Source of the DNA: Cyclospora cayetanensis
Taxonomy: Eukaryota > Apicomplexa > Conoidasida > Eucoccidiorida > Eimeriidae
NCBI RefSeq assembly: GCF_002999335.1
Contig: NW_020312458.1
Location: forward strand, 62,001 to 126,000
DNA: 64,000 nt
Direction: 5' to 3'
The position numbers were made by a program, and so were the translations under genes. Below the pieces are notes generated by a model. It worked only from the letters and a program-made list of their open reading frames with translations. It was not told where the DNA came from and ran no database searches. Below, piece by piece: positions 24,223-34,883 of the stretch; the stretch's first letter is position 1; each line of letters opens with the position of its first letter.

Positions 24223-25017
24223 ATGGCAGGCCAAGCGGACAAGAAGAGAGCCAGGGAGGCCGAAGACTACGAGAAGCGGCATTTTAAATATGTAGCCATC
24301 GCAGCGGTAATTCCTACACCCTAATAGGCGAGCTCAAAGCCCAGCTAGCGAATACTCGATACGTCCGTGTCTTTGCCTCGTGCGACTGCATTCTTGTTGT
24401 TCATCTTGCTATCACAGGGTGAGAGATTGTTGTCTATACCGTAAACTGCATCATCTAATTCGTTTGCATCTTTGCCTGTGCTCCTTTGGTGCCCCGCAAT
24501 TTCTTCTCTAGATCAGCGTTCGCGTACATGCCTCGCTCATTCTTATAAATTGGTTTCTGCTTCCTCCTTCTAATGACTAGCTGTGTACCTTTTTTCCTTG
24601 TCTGTCTGTATTCAGGTCTTGCACATATTTCTGCGTTTGTCCTTGTGCTGGGGGTACTCCTCGCGGATCCCTTCTCTCATGGAGGCCCTTCCTTGGCTAT
24701 TCACTTTGGGGGCCTTGAAGGCCTCATATTCTTGGCAAAAGGATGCATTATTACTCGGTGTTAAAAGTAGCACTGCAACAGACGTGTACATTGTTGCCCT
24801 GTGTGCCACTGTCCTGGGTGGCCTTCATCCTTGGGGGTGGGGGGTGTGGCTTGGGGTACCGCTCTACTGCATCTACTGGGCCATTAAGAAAACTCTCCGT
24901 TGGGTGTTCACCCCAGACACGCCAGACGACACATCTCCGGAGGCCCTTGCCTACAAGAAGAAGCAGGAGAAACTCGAGAGGAAGCTTAAATCTGGCAGAT
25001 ATGCCATCAAGCAATAG
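24223..25017 (+). CDS. TMEM208: TMEM208/SND2-family ER membrane protein
   Basis: Family members sit in the ER membrane and help insert proteins through the SRP-independent (SND) route. Exon 1 is 24223..24306, the intron begins GTAATT, and exon 2 is 24616..25017 after a TTCAG acceptor. The phase 0 join gives 161 residues (human about 173). Order of features: a charged N terminus (ADKKRAREAEDYEKRH), a hydrophobic pair of helices, a loop, then ATDVYIVALCATVLGGLHPW leading into a second hydrophobic pair (WGVWLGVPLYCIYWAIKK). The tail is basic, with KKKQEKLERKLKSGR matching the Lys/Arg-rich end of human TMEM208. Nothing is missing. The upstream gene-poor region should hold its promoter. Convergent with the next gene. 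Confidence 0.85.
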
Positions 25018-25284
25018 TGGCAACAGCCACCGCTCATGTGTAGCCACACAACCATCCTCATATATACAGATGAACTTGCACTTTATGCGCATGCTGCTTG
25101 AACAAGGGTCACGCTGCAGCTGGCAGTACCGCCTGTTGTAGCAAGCACCGCTCCGGTGCAAGAGCCAGCTACAAATGCTGCACTAGCACTGTAGCAGAAG
25201 ACGGGGGCTGGGGAACAGGTTAAAAAGCTGCAAGCCCTAATGTGAGCCGCCTAGTACTTTGCGATATCTGCTCCCATGGTTGCT
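25018..25284. other. Short convergent intergenic region
   Basis: 267 bases between two stop codons on opposite strands. No features seen; likely overlapping 3' UTRs. Confidence 0.5.
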
Positions 25285-27936
25285 TTATTGGGGACCACCC
25301 GCCGAAGATCCCCTTTTTTCTCGGGCCGCTCTCAGAGAACTGTACTGGGAATTTCCTGCTGTCTCTGTGTCCACCAGAAGGCCTGAGCAGCCACCCACAG
25401 TGAAGACGCACCGGAGATACCTTGATTTGCTCTGCAGTGTACATGCACCTAAAATTGCTTCCGTGCATCTTTGGAACTCATATGCGGAGGGCGTCGGTTC
25501 TGCCCCGAGTGCAGTAGTAAGCCTTATGGCCGTAATGGGGTTGCGATACGCAGGCTGCAGTAGTACCTGCCGGAGTGGCCGATACGAAGGCTAGGAGACC
25601 TTGGGGCTGCAGGAAAATCGACAAGGCAAACAAATTACGTTTCTTGAAAGCTCTTACAAGCCTCTGGTTTCCTCCGGGTTCATGTGTCCCCAGAGGTCGC
25701 AGCCCTCTCCGTCAGTGGAGCTGCAAGGGACCCCTCTCTATTGATTTCTGGGAACGTGGAGGGAGACACGGTGTGAGCTACAGAAAGCTCCCATGAAAGC
25801 CTGTCTAAGAACTCGGTGATCTGGGGCACCCGATCGCACTTGTCTAGGGGTCTTCAGCAAAGTTAGTTTCAAGAGGGACTCCTTGTGAAGCTCAGACCCT
25901 GGAGAGCCCCCCTCACAAGGTAGCTGTGGATTTGCCAACTCAATCAAGATCTGAAGATGCATGCCCCCCGAGAAAAAAGCATCCTAGGTCACAGGGGGTG
26001 AGCTCCTCTCGTAAAGGCCTCGCCGGCTCCCCAAAACACTAATGACGCGAGAAGGTACTGGGCTGTAGCAACTGTAAACGTGACCATAAACCCTCACAGA
26101 CTGGAATCCCTGTGCCCCTTATGGTGAGCACATCATACTTGCGTATGGGGTCCGTTGGCTTGCCAGTTTCTGCCAAGCGCTGGGGAGGCACAAAGGGATT
26201 GAGGAGGGCAAGCCCGGCCCGCCAAAGTTTTCTGTTAGTGCACAGAGAACACACAGGGGCGTATACGAAGCATTAGTGGGCAGAAGAAAGGCGCGAAGGA
26301 AATGAAGCAGTGAGAAAACGACAGGACAAGAACTCGCCGGAAGCACAGGGCTCACCGTATGACTGGGAGCTCCAACCAAGTGATTCCCCCACTGAGCGAG
26401 CACGCAAACGAATGAACAAGAGAGCTGCCAATTGCCACTCCATGCCATGTGTTCCTTTAGTTCAGTGCTGCTCAGTACTAGGCAAACTACCGGGACCCCC
26501 ACACGGTGGAACTGTCTCGAATTTCTTCCGAAGTAAATACAGACTGCGAAGCGGTTGGGGGGCTTGACGGAGTTGACATGGGAAGAACCTGTAGACCTTT
26601 GGGTGGGAGCCTTCAGGCTTCTGATGTACCGAGAACGCGTATTAACCCGTTATTATCTTTTAAAGTCTTACCACAAGGAGGAGTTGATGCACAGACGCAA
26701 GGCGCCGCAGCTTCTTTGCAATCAAGCGAACAGCTGTACAAAGAGCGAGCGAGACAAAGCGAGAATAAAGAAGCAATAAGAGGAAGGCAGAAACTCAAAG
26801 TATCACCAACAGAGTCTAAAAGGCCCACAATCCAACGCCAAAAAGACCAGAGTCCATACCGCACCTACGAGGCCCCTTAAGTGGATACAGAGCCTCAACC
26901 CTCAAACACAAGGCCTTACTGGGGATTTGTCCTTGGTGAAGGGTGAGTATCAGCGAAAGACCTTCGATGGCCACAACCCGCAGTGGCTGTTGCTGCTGTT
27001 GCTGCGTAGACGCAGTAGCATCAGCCAGATCAAAGAAGTGCAGAAGGCCCTCCAGAGAAGAGCACGAAGCCTGCCGCAGCCGCGAGAGGACAGAAGACTC
27101 CAAGGTTTGCCGCTCCTGAGCCGCGACGCAAGAGCAGCATCGAAATATGAGCAGCGACAGCAGCAAGCGCAGACTTCAACATTGGCACCTCATGGAGCAT
27201 GAGCATGCATTTCCCTGAGGCCAGCATCGCCCTCCCGTGGCTGCCCCCAGTGCAGCTTGCCTGCATGTCTGAGGGGTCCCTGTGGGGTAGGCCGAGCACT
27301 GGTAGCCTTTGCTTGTAGTTTGGATACATTCTCAAGGCCTCCACCAAGTATCGGCTGACAGGTGCCCCTTGGAGGGAAAGGAATAGACCTGTGCAGCTGG
27401 GATCTCCTAAGAGAACGTCAAGGGAGGCAGTTATGAGAGCCTACCGAAAACACACACACTCAAACTCTGAACCCCGAAAATTCAGAGTCCAGACTTGCAT
27501 ATGCGTATTTCTACGCACAGACCTATATTGCCTGGAAATCCGAATCTTAAGCATATAGGCGGACCTTTCTGAGCATCTCGGCTTCGTTCCCCACGAATTC
27601 CACAGTCTCGCCAGCTAACCAGGGGCCCCCCAAGAGGGCCCCCAGACCCTTGCAGGAGCCCCTCCAGCTCTTGAACCCTTGCGTTCCCCCCGCCCACGCC
27701 AATCCTGAGAGTGGCCCCCAAAGCGGAGGGCACTGGTTTGCGACCAGATCTTTAGCGGGGGCCTCTTCACTAACCGAAGGGCCCCCTGGCGGCTTCGAAT
27801 CCCCCAGGGGGCCTAAGCCACCCGTAGGTTTGCTATCTAGCGCCATGGAAGAAGTGTCGACAGAAGACATCCCTTCGGATGCTCCTAGGTTGGATGGGGG
27901 GAACTCATGCTCCCATGGTGAAGGGTGTGTTGCCAT
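25285..27936 (-). CDS. Unknown protein, probably alpha-helical repeat type
   Basis: Spliced gene read as 27936..27565 (ATG start, 124 codons), 27440..about 27159, 27115..26865, 26231..about 26101, 25950..about 25800, 25590..25449 and 25382..25285 (TAA). Most joins agree in phase. The ends of exons 2, 4 and 5 are uncertain; exon 2 may instead stop near 27197. The N terminus is Pro/Gly/Ser-rich and looks disordered. From about residue 110 there is a series of Leu-rich helices (LITASLDVLLGDPSCTGLFL, SRYLVEALRMYPNYKQRLPV, RVVAIEGLSLILTLHQGQIP, KLWRAGLALLNPFVPPQRL). That pattern suggests an armadillo/HEAT-like scaffold, but I cannot name the family. A Gln run (six residues) lies in exon 3. No catalytic motif is seen. 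Confidence 0.6.
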
Positions 27937-28918
27937 TTAGACTGGCAAAAGTAAGGCCCCGCATCCCCTAAAGCCCTCGTGGATCCGAATGAACTACAAA
28001 GAAAAAGGATCCTGCGTGGTTTCAGGAAGAACAAAAACCCACAAAGCATGCCTTCTTGCTCGGATTACTTCACTTAGTGTTGCCTTTTGCTCGGGGTAGT
28101 TTGCCATGCTCCACTGCTTCGCCCATGGCTCTTCACGTAAATTAGGCCTAAGGAATCAGACTTTTCTCTCCAGAGGTATCCAACTGGCTCGCATAGTCCT
28201 TCTTCCCGCAGCATGGAACAAATTCTTCCTGCGAATTCCTGGGGGCCCCCGAGGCATCCCTCGTTTCTGCTGCTGCAGCTTGGTGCCGGAAAACATCAGA
28301 TTCCACATGGCATGAGTCCCTAATTTAACATGTATGAAGCATCACAGAGCGTCTTTTACACACCTATTGGCGCAATTTAAAGGGCCCCGTAGTAGGCGTG
28401 GTGCTAGGTTAGCTGGCAGAGGGGGCCCCGAGAACTCGTAGCCTGTAGTCTAAGCATCATTGATTGCTATCAGACTACGCAACTACCCATTTGTTACCAG
28501 TCATTTAGGGAAGATGAATGACTTTGGTAGATTAATCACGTTGGTTTCGAATAGATACGCATCGCTTTCCTTCCCCAGCCTACAGAGCTTTCCTGGGCAT
28601 CCAGGCTGCACGGCTACCCCGTGCAACGCGCCGGCTAGGCCTCTATGGCTCTCTCTCACTCCTTTGCTGCCTACTTACACAGCATAATTGAGCATATGTA
28701 GTGATATTCTCTCTTTAGGTCTTGTTGTCCCCTTGAGCAATGCCCACCCCTTGCAGCCTTCCTCTCTGCTTGGCCCAGCACTACTCGCACATGTTGAAGG
28801 CCCCGATGAACCCCTCCTTTCTGCCCTGCTTTGTGTTTTTTAAGGCCTATAAAAGGCTTAAGGCGTTTTCGCACTCGAGTCAAATTCTATAGGGGCCCAT
28901 CAGGGGCTCTCCGAAGGA
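27937..28918. other. Divergent intergenic region
   Basis: About 980 bases between divergent starts. Contains a 17-base string (gagaactcgtagcctgt, about 28430) that recurs near 59333. No reading frame with recognisable content. Confidence 0.4.
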
Positions 28919-29689
28919 ATGGCCGCGTACTCCTCTGACTCCGTGGAGACAGATGAGGATGCTGCTGATGAAGAGTTCCTCGCTGAGAATTCAGGCCCGA
29001 TACAGGAATTAGTACTTCATCTACAGAATTCGAGGGCAGCCAAGGCCGTCTCTTTCCGCGAGGCTGATAGTAAAAGAGAAAATCTAGGATATATGTTACT
29101 TTCCCCCAACTTGGGGCCAGCAGACCGTTTTGCTGTAGCAGTCTCATTGTTTTCTTGTGCAATATTGCTTCTCTTGCTGACCACAAGGGTCGCAAGAGGT
29201 CTAAAGGGCAGACTATCTAATAATGCAAAAATTCGACGGCGACCGAGCCACAAGGCCTCTAAAGCATCAAACACGCATATGGCGGAAATCATGGGCCTGC
29301 CCGACGCCACACCACAAAAATCAGCTCCTGAAGCGCCAGTTCAAGAGGAGCATGCTATAGACACAGAAGACCTTGAGGACTCTGGGGGCCCCAAAAGGTC
29401 AGGGAGTTATCCCCGCGAGCCCACCGTTGAGAGAAACTCCGAGGTTGAGAGCGAAGATGAGGAGAGGGAACCTAAGAAGGTCCTCAGTCCCAGAGTTTTG
29501 CCACGGAGGCACTTGTTGGCGCTCAACCCAGTGCTGCAGAAAGAGGAGAAGAAACTGAGGCGGTTAGAGGAGGCCCTTATCCGCATGGAGCTGGAGAGCC
29601 CCCCTAGACCGGGACCAGAAGAATTCATTTTAGGGGTCCTGAGCCGAGTCCTAGATATTCAACACCTAGGTAGACGCTCTGATGCATAA
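28919..29689 (+). CDS. Single-pass membrane protein of unknown function, intronless
   Basis: Uninterrupted frame of 256 codons from ATG to TAA. The N terminus is acidic (about residues 1-25). One strongly hydrophobic segment at about 70-90 (FAVAVSLFSCAILLLLLTT) is followed by a basic stop-transfer stretch (RVARGLKGR, then KIRRRPSHK). The C-terminal half is charged and probably disordered, with an acidic run (EVESEDEEREPKK) and a possible helix (KEEKKLRRLEEALIRMELE). There is no cleavable signal peptide, so it may be a signal-anchored protein. No known family is recognised; candidates of this kind are often coccidia-restricted. The frame is long and free of the CAG-type repeats common around it, which supports a real gene. 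The lack of introns is unusual in this window. Confidence 0.7.
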   Translation: MAAYSSDSVETDEDAADEEFLAENSGPIQELVLHLQNSRAAKAVSFREADSKRENLGYMLLSPNLGPADRFAVAVSLFSCAILLLLLTTRVARGLKGRLSNNAKIRRRPSHKASKASNTHMAEIMGLPDATPQKSAPEAPVQEEHAIDTEDLEDSGGPKRSGSYPREPTVERNSEVESEDEEREPKKVLSPRVLPRRHLLALNPVLQKEEKKLRRLEEALIRMELESPPRPGPEEFILGVLSRVLDIQHLGRRSDA

Positions 29690-32600
29690 GGCACGCTAAT
29701 ACGACTGACTTGCACCTGGGAAACCCCTCTAGGCCTTCTGACTTGCTCCCCATGGTGAGGGCCTCCGCATAGCCGCACAGACCGTACGGCCCTTCGAGCC
29801 CCTTTGAACGGCCCGCAAGGTCTTGATAAGGCGGATACTAGGCAAGAGTTTCAAATCGGAGTGGCACCAATTCTGTGCTTGGCGTGCCCCTGAGGGTCTG
29901 CTTTGGGCAGTGTGAGAGCCTTATGGGAGGGCGGGTGGGATGGAGCGGTGTGGGCCTCGATTTTTGCTATGTATTCTCCTTCGGGGTTGCTACAGCACTC
30001 TTTATGTGATTGCGGATCCCGAGGGTACTTAGATACTCTTTGTGTCCTCGAGAACCCTACAAGGCACTCGATTGAGGCGTAAAATGCAGTTTGAATCGTT
30101 TTTAAAACTTGGCAGGCCCTGCGTGGGCAGCGGAGCCTTGCTTGCATTTGCTTGCTTTGGTTTGTCGAATCGGCCTCGTCCCGAAAGCAAACACAACATC
30201 TAAGAATAGGGGACAGGCAGAAGAACGCTTAGTGGGCGTGGAGTCGTAAAAGCCTCATTCTAGGAGCTGGGCGTGGGAAAACATTTACCTTTTGGCAGCA
30301 CTTTGCGTAGTCAACGCCTTACTCTAAGGCAAGGGATCAAAGGCTTGTGGGTTTAGCTATCTCTCTTCGTAAGCCGCCTAGAGGAACACATGCCGTGGGC
30401 CTTTTCTGCATCTTGAGGGACCAGATTCGTGTCCGATGATGGAGTGCTATAACGAAGTGGAGGGGAGAACAGCAGTGAGAAAACAGTGGCCCATGGCGGC
30501 AAGAATGGGATCGCTACTCTTCACGCACGGGGTTTCGTAGCTTGCAAACCAATACTAGATAGAACCGGCTATATAAGTATATACACAGCTAAATGTTCTT
30601 GGAGGCTGCAACGGTATCGACGCGAAAAGCAAACAGTTTAGGGAGAAACGATTTCGAGGGCTAAATAGCTGAAGGTGATATTATTACAAAGTCATTCTTA
30701 CGTTAATTCTTTTTGCTCACACTTTTTATTGCAAATTGATGCTTGGTGTCTCACTTTCACATACTTCCCACAGCCTCCGGGTAGGTCACTGGACCAAAGG
30801 GTAAGAACAGCTCTTTCCACTCTTTGTCCTCAATATATGAAGAGGACTGATAGCTTGATCCTGATATGTAAACTGCGAATGCTCAAGTAAGGTCTTTAAG
30901 AGGATTGCTTTACAGAAAAAGACAAGGGTACCTCCTTCACACCCATGTTTTGGTACGAGGGAGGGCTTAAAACTCTGTGTTTCTATTGATTTTTCTTCAA
31001 GATGTACATAACATGCTCAACTAGCTCGTCATTTAATTGCCGATCTGTTCGAGAAAAAAGAGAGAGCAGAACAGCAACATGAAGGCCAGTGGCGAGGGCT
31101 GGAGGAAGGTCGCGTGAAACACAAAACTGTGCTCATACTTGCCGCCTTTGCATTCGAAAGTGCGTCTAACTGTAAAATATATCTGCTTTCTCACGACCCC
31201 TGTACTTCTGCTCCTCTATATGTACTTCTTTGCATCTGTGGAATAGTGTCGCTTGCTGTCTCTGGTCAAAGTTGAGGAAGAGCGGCATCCCCTCTCATGT
31301 TGCACGACCATTGGTTCTATAAACGAAAGGGCAGAACAGCATTGAATCGATGCTTCAAGGCTTCGTGCACTTGTTCTAGGCCGACCGGTACTATCCCCCA
31401 GCTGTATATACTCCTGGGGCCGTGGGAATTACAAATAAAAACGAGATCAACTCGCAGGTGCTCCCTGACGGAAGTCTCTGAGCCTCTGCTCCCCTCCCCC
31501 CAACCTTGCAGGGCCCTCCTCGTGGAAATCTTATCAGCAGCAGACGTCTGTTAAGCAGCGACCCAAACCGCGTAACTACTGCCTACAACAGCGGCAAATC
31601 ACCAGCAAGAATACAACCAGCAATCGCAAGGAGAGTCTCACCGGTAGTTGTGGCATACGATGTTGCCTCTCCTCTCACCCGGCCAGATCTAGCATTATTA
31701 GTTAAGAATTCCTCTTTCTCTTCTGTTGTAGCCTTTGCTTAATACAGGCGAGGTCTGGCTCAAAAGTGTTTGACTCTAACGATGGTTTCGATGATACGAC
31801 CAACAGCGCCAAAGGCAAGCAGCACGATGCATGAACTGCCGTCTAGGAGTTTTTTCAGAAAAGCTTTGTAATATATCAGATGTATAATTGCCCAAGCTGC
31901 TCACCAAACTACTGTTATATCGGTAGAACCAGATTCGTGCACATGTCTCTATACATCTCTTGCTCAATAAGTACTTTTGATCGGTGGGTCACCCAGGGGT
32001 AACAGCAGGTCCTTCATTAGCCAGAATAAATGCATTTAAGGACGGGGAGTTACCAGCCATGAACACTGTGACAAATATAAAAATTCCAGCAATCTCTAAG
32101 CAGGAGCAGGCATGCATGGTTTTATCGATTAAAAATAAGATCCCTCCCTTCTGCATGGAGGGCTAATAGTGGCGCATGTGAAGTCTTTAAAAAACCTTCT
32201 TAAGTGCATGACGCTTGCTCAGGATGTTTAAACGTCACCATAAACCTCTACACTCCTGAAAAAGAGGATTGTAGTGAATATTACAAAGTTCCCGTAGGTG
32301 TCTCAGAAGGAGTCCTTAAGGCAAGCCGTAGGGTCTTTCTAGTCAGCTTCACAAGAACTTTTAGGAGTTCTAGAAGGAACATCAGGGGTTTCTTCGAGCG
32401 GAAAGCAGAACAGTTCTAGAAGCGGGATATGGCTACCAAGTACGGACGCTCGAAGTATCAATTATTTGCATCGGTAGAGGAGTACACACACCCTTATCTA
32501 CTTAAAGGAAGAGTACAGCCCACAAATTATTGTCAGGATATTTTAACTCTGCTGCACCGCTTTGAGACGATTCGTACAGTGAGAGTTAGTGAGGATAGCT

Positions 32601-33811
32601 GCGCAGTAAAGACAGCCAAATAAGCAAGTTAAAGCCTAAATTGCATCCTGCTCCTGAGATGCCCAACTCGGTTCTCTCACTTTCATCTCCTGGAAGCTGT
32701 CGCTGTTTGCGTCGAATTTCATTTTTTCGTTTAGAGCTAGGAAACAGCCGAAGCCACTGTTGGACTACGCAAATTGGTAGTAAGCAATAGAGAGTGCTCT
32801 CCAGGGAATTATTTGCATTCGCAGCAGGCATCGTGGATGACCACTAGAATCAGAGTTGTGGCTTTGAAGATCAGAATGTAGATTCACCGCTATTGGTAAT
32901 AATTCGTAATAGAATACTTAAAAGGGCCGATGTGGTCCCAATATATTTACGCACATATGGAGCACGTATAGCAGAAAACTATATATCTTCTCTCGCCCTA
33001 GGTGCGCGTGTCGAATACAGTGTTTTTCCCTGTATATCTTTCGGTTGTAGCTTTCTCCACTCCGCTCGTCGTGTATCATTTTCTGTCCCTAGCCTGCTAG
33101 TTGACGATGTGTACAGGAGTGCTGCACCATAGGCTTGCTGAGTTCGAAGGGATGCACGCTGAAAAGTTTGCCCAACATGGCATGTATCGCGTGTATTGGA
33201 GAGGCTTGTTCTTAAGAAGTCCAAAGCAAACTGCTGCCTAGACTTGGACGTAGGGATCCACTGAATGAATGAGAGGGACAGTAACTGGAAGCAATATAGA
33301 CGGTAAATGGACAGCAAGGCAACGGAGGTTCTGAGAGCGAACAGCACTCAGTTTTCGATTAAGAGATGTAAGCCAGATCCATGAAGAGGCAGATGTTCAT
33401 GAGCAAGGCACTCACGTGTCCTTACATTAGAGCAGAGCTCAGCAGCGCGTTTTCCTCATATATATTTCTTATGGAGGATTTATCGAGGCTTTTCGCAATT
33501 AATTGCGTGGATATCGTGTTTCTATCAAAGTAGAAGGCCAAGTCTGCTTGTGTTTGAATGCCTAGTCCCACGGCTTCAACGTGACTGCCTGTCCTCTTTT
33601 CAGTATTTGTATACATATTATATCCATAAGCCTATTTTTGTTTTCGTGGGTCGGTATGCATTGCCTACTTGCCAAGTGGTCCAACGGGTTGATGGTACTT
33701 CCATCTCGGCTGCATTTTTACAATATAATTTGCTGTAAATCTCTTTGGATGAGTACTGTATTATGCTGTGTTGTCAATCCCTCTAGTTTTTGTGCTATGT
33801 GAACGATTGTT
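29690..33811. other. Gene-poor interval
   Basis: About 4.1 kb with only short open frames on either strand, A+T-rich towards the right. No domain, RNA gene or clear repeat was recognised. Confidence 0.4.
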
Positions 33812-34363
33812 TTATTTGTTACGGACACTGACGCTGCCGGTGTTAGGTGGCCTGAAGGAGGCCGAAACATTGGGGCTTCTTTGTCTAGAATCGTCGACTA
33901 CCCGTTGCTTCAATTCAGTGTTGTTCCGCTTCACAAGTTCGACGAATTGCCACAAGGGATTCAAGAGTTCCTCTCTGAGACATAAAATCGGGGCAGCAAG
34001 ACCATTTGTACCGACAGCATGAAGTTGAAGCATCTAGTTTTGTCTTCCTTCTCACTTGATCTTTCAGCGTCACCCTGTCAATGCTGTCTTTCAGTATACC
34101 TAGTTCTATGTGCCTTTGGCTTGCCCTATCTCTACAGCTGCTTCTCTCTTAGGTACGGTGAGTGTACCACCTGTGTAAGCGTTTCACTATCCTTCTCTAC
34201 TAATCGCTCCATGTCCTCATTTCGTCTTACTATCTCCTGTAGGTTCCCATATACCTCTCACTGCTCATCTGCTGCCTTAGCTCCTCCTCTATCCCACTGT
34301 TGTTTGCCCAGGCCCCAAAGACACTTCCAGGTTTGAGGTTTTCCAGATCATTCCCTCGAGTAA
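33812..34363 (-). CDS. Coiled-coil exon cluster, possibly frame-disrupted
   Basis: Three protein-like segments lie close together. About 34345..34250 reads NDLENLKPGSVFGAWANNSG, then EEELRQQMSS. About 34251..34175 reads VYGNLQEIVRRNEDMERLVE, then KDSETLTQ before a GT. The last is 34033..33812, with LREELLNPLWQFVELVKRNN and a TAA stop. The first two are in different frames only a few bases apart, too close for a normal intron. This is therefore either a damaged gene, a sequence error or an exon choice I could not solve. It may be the 3' end of the coiled-coil gene upstream (34884-38112) or a separate gene. Confidence 0.35.
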
Positions 34364-34485
34364 TTCATAAATTTCACGGAAGAAGGACCCTAGCAAGCAT
34401 TCTTAGCAGCGGTCTGAAGAAAGGCAACCCAGTTCACAATTAACAAAGCTCAATATCTAAAACTCGATACATAATTAAGCTTTTT

Positions 34486-34534
34486 ACTTCGGGGATCCCG
34501 AAAAGCTTTTTTCTTCGGGAATCCCGAAAGAAAA
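34486..34534. repeat. Two adjacent near-perfect palindromes
   Basis: CTTCGGGGATCCCGAAAAG (from about 34488) and TTCTTCGGGAATCCCGAAAG (from about 34511) are each self-complementary. They share the arms TTCGGG and CCCGAA and are joined by AAAAGCTTTT, itself a palindrome. They lie between two coiled-coil coding regions and are not obviously coding. Confidence 0.75.
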
Positions 34535-34883
34535 AAGACCGCAACCGTTGAAACCCCAATTTCCCCATAGCAGCAATTGTAATCGAGTTGCTCGTGTGCC
34601 ATTTGGGGGGAAGCACGTCAGCAGGCGGCCACGACAGCTTGGCCTCTATTGGTTGAGGCTTTTTAATGCCACCATCGCTGTACACGAGACAAAGATATAC
34701 AAGGCAGATAGTATAGCGTACCTACACATTGGGTAGACACACAACATAAAAACTTGTTCTGCCTTGTAAAAGCAATTAGTCAGTGCAATAAAGGTTCCTA
34801 AACATCCAGCAAGAAGCGATGCAAGTGTGAGAATGCATCAAGTTGCCGCCGAATGTAGTCTTCAAGAGGGACTACGGCGGTCC

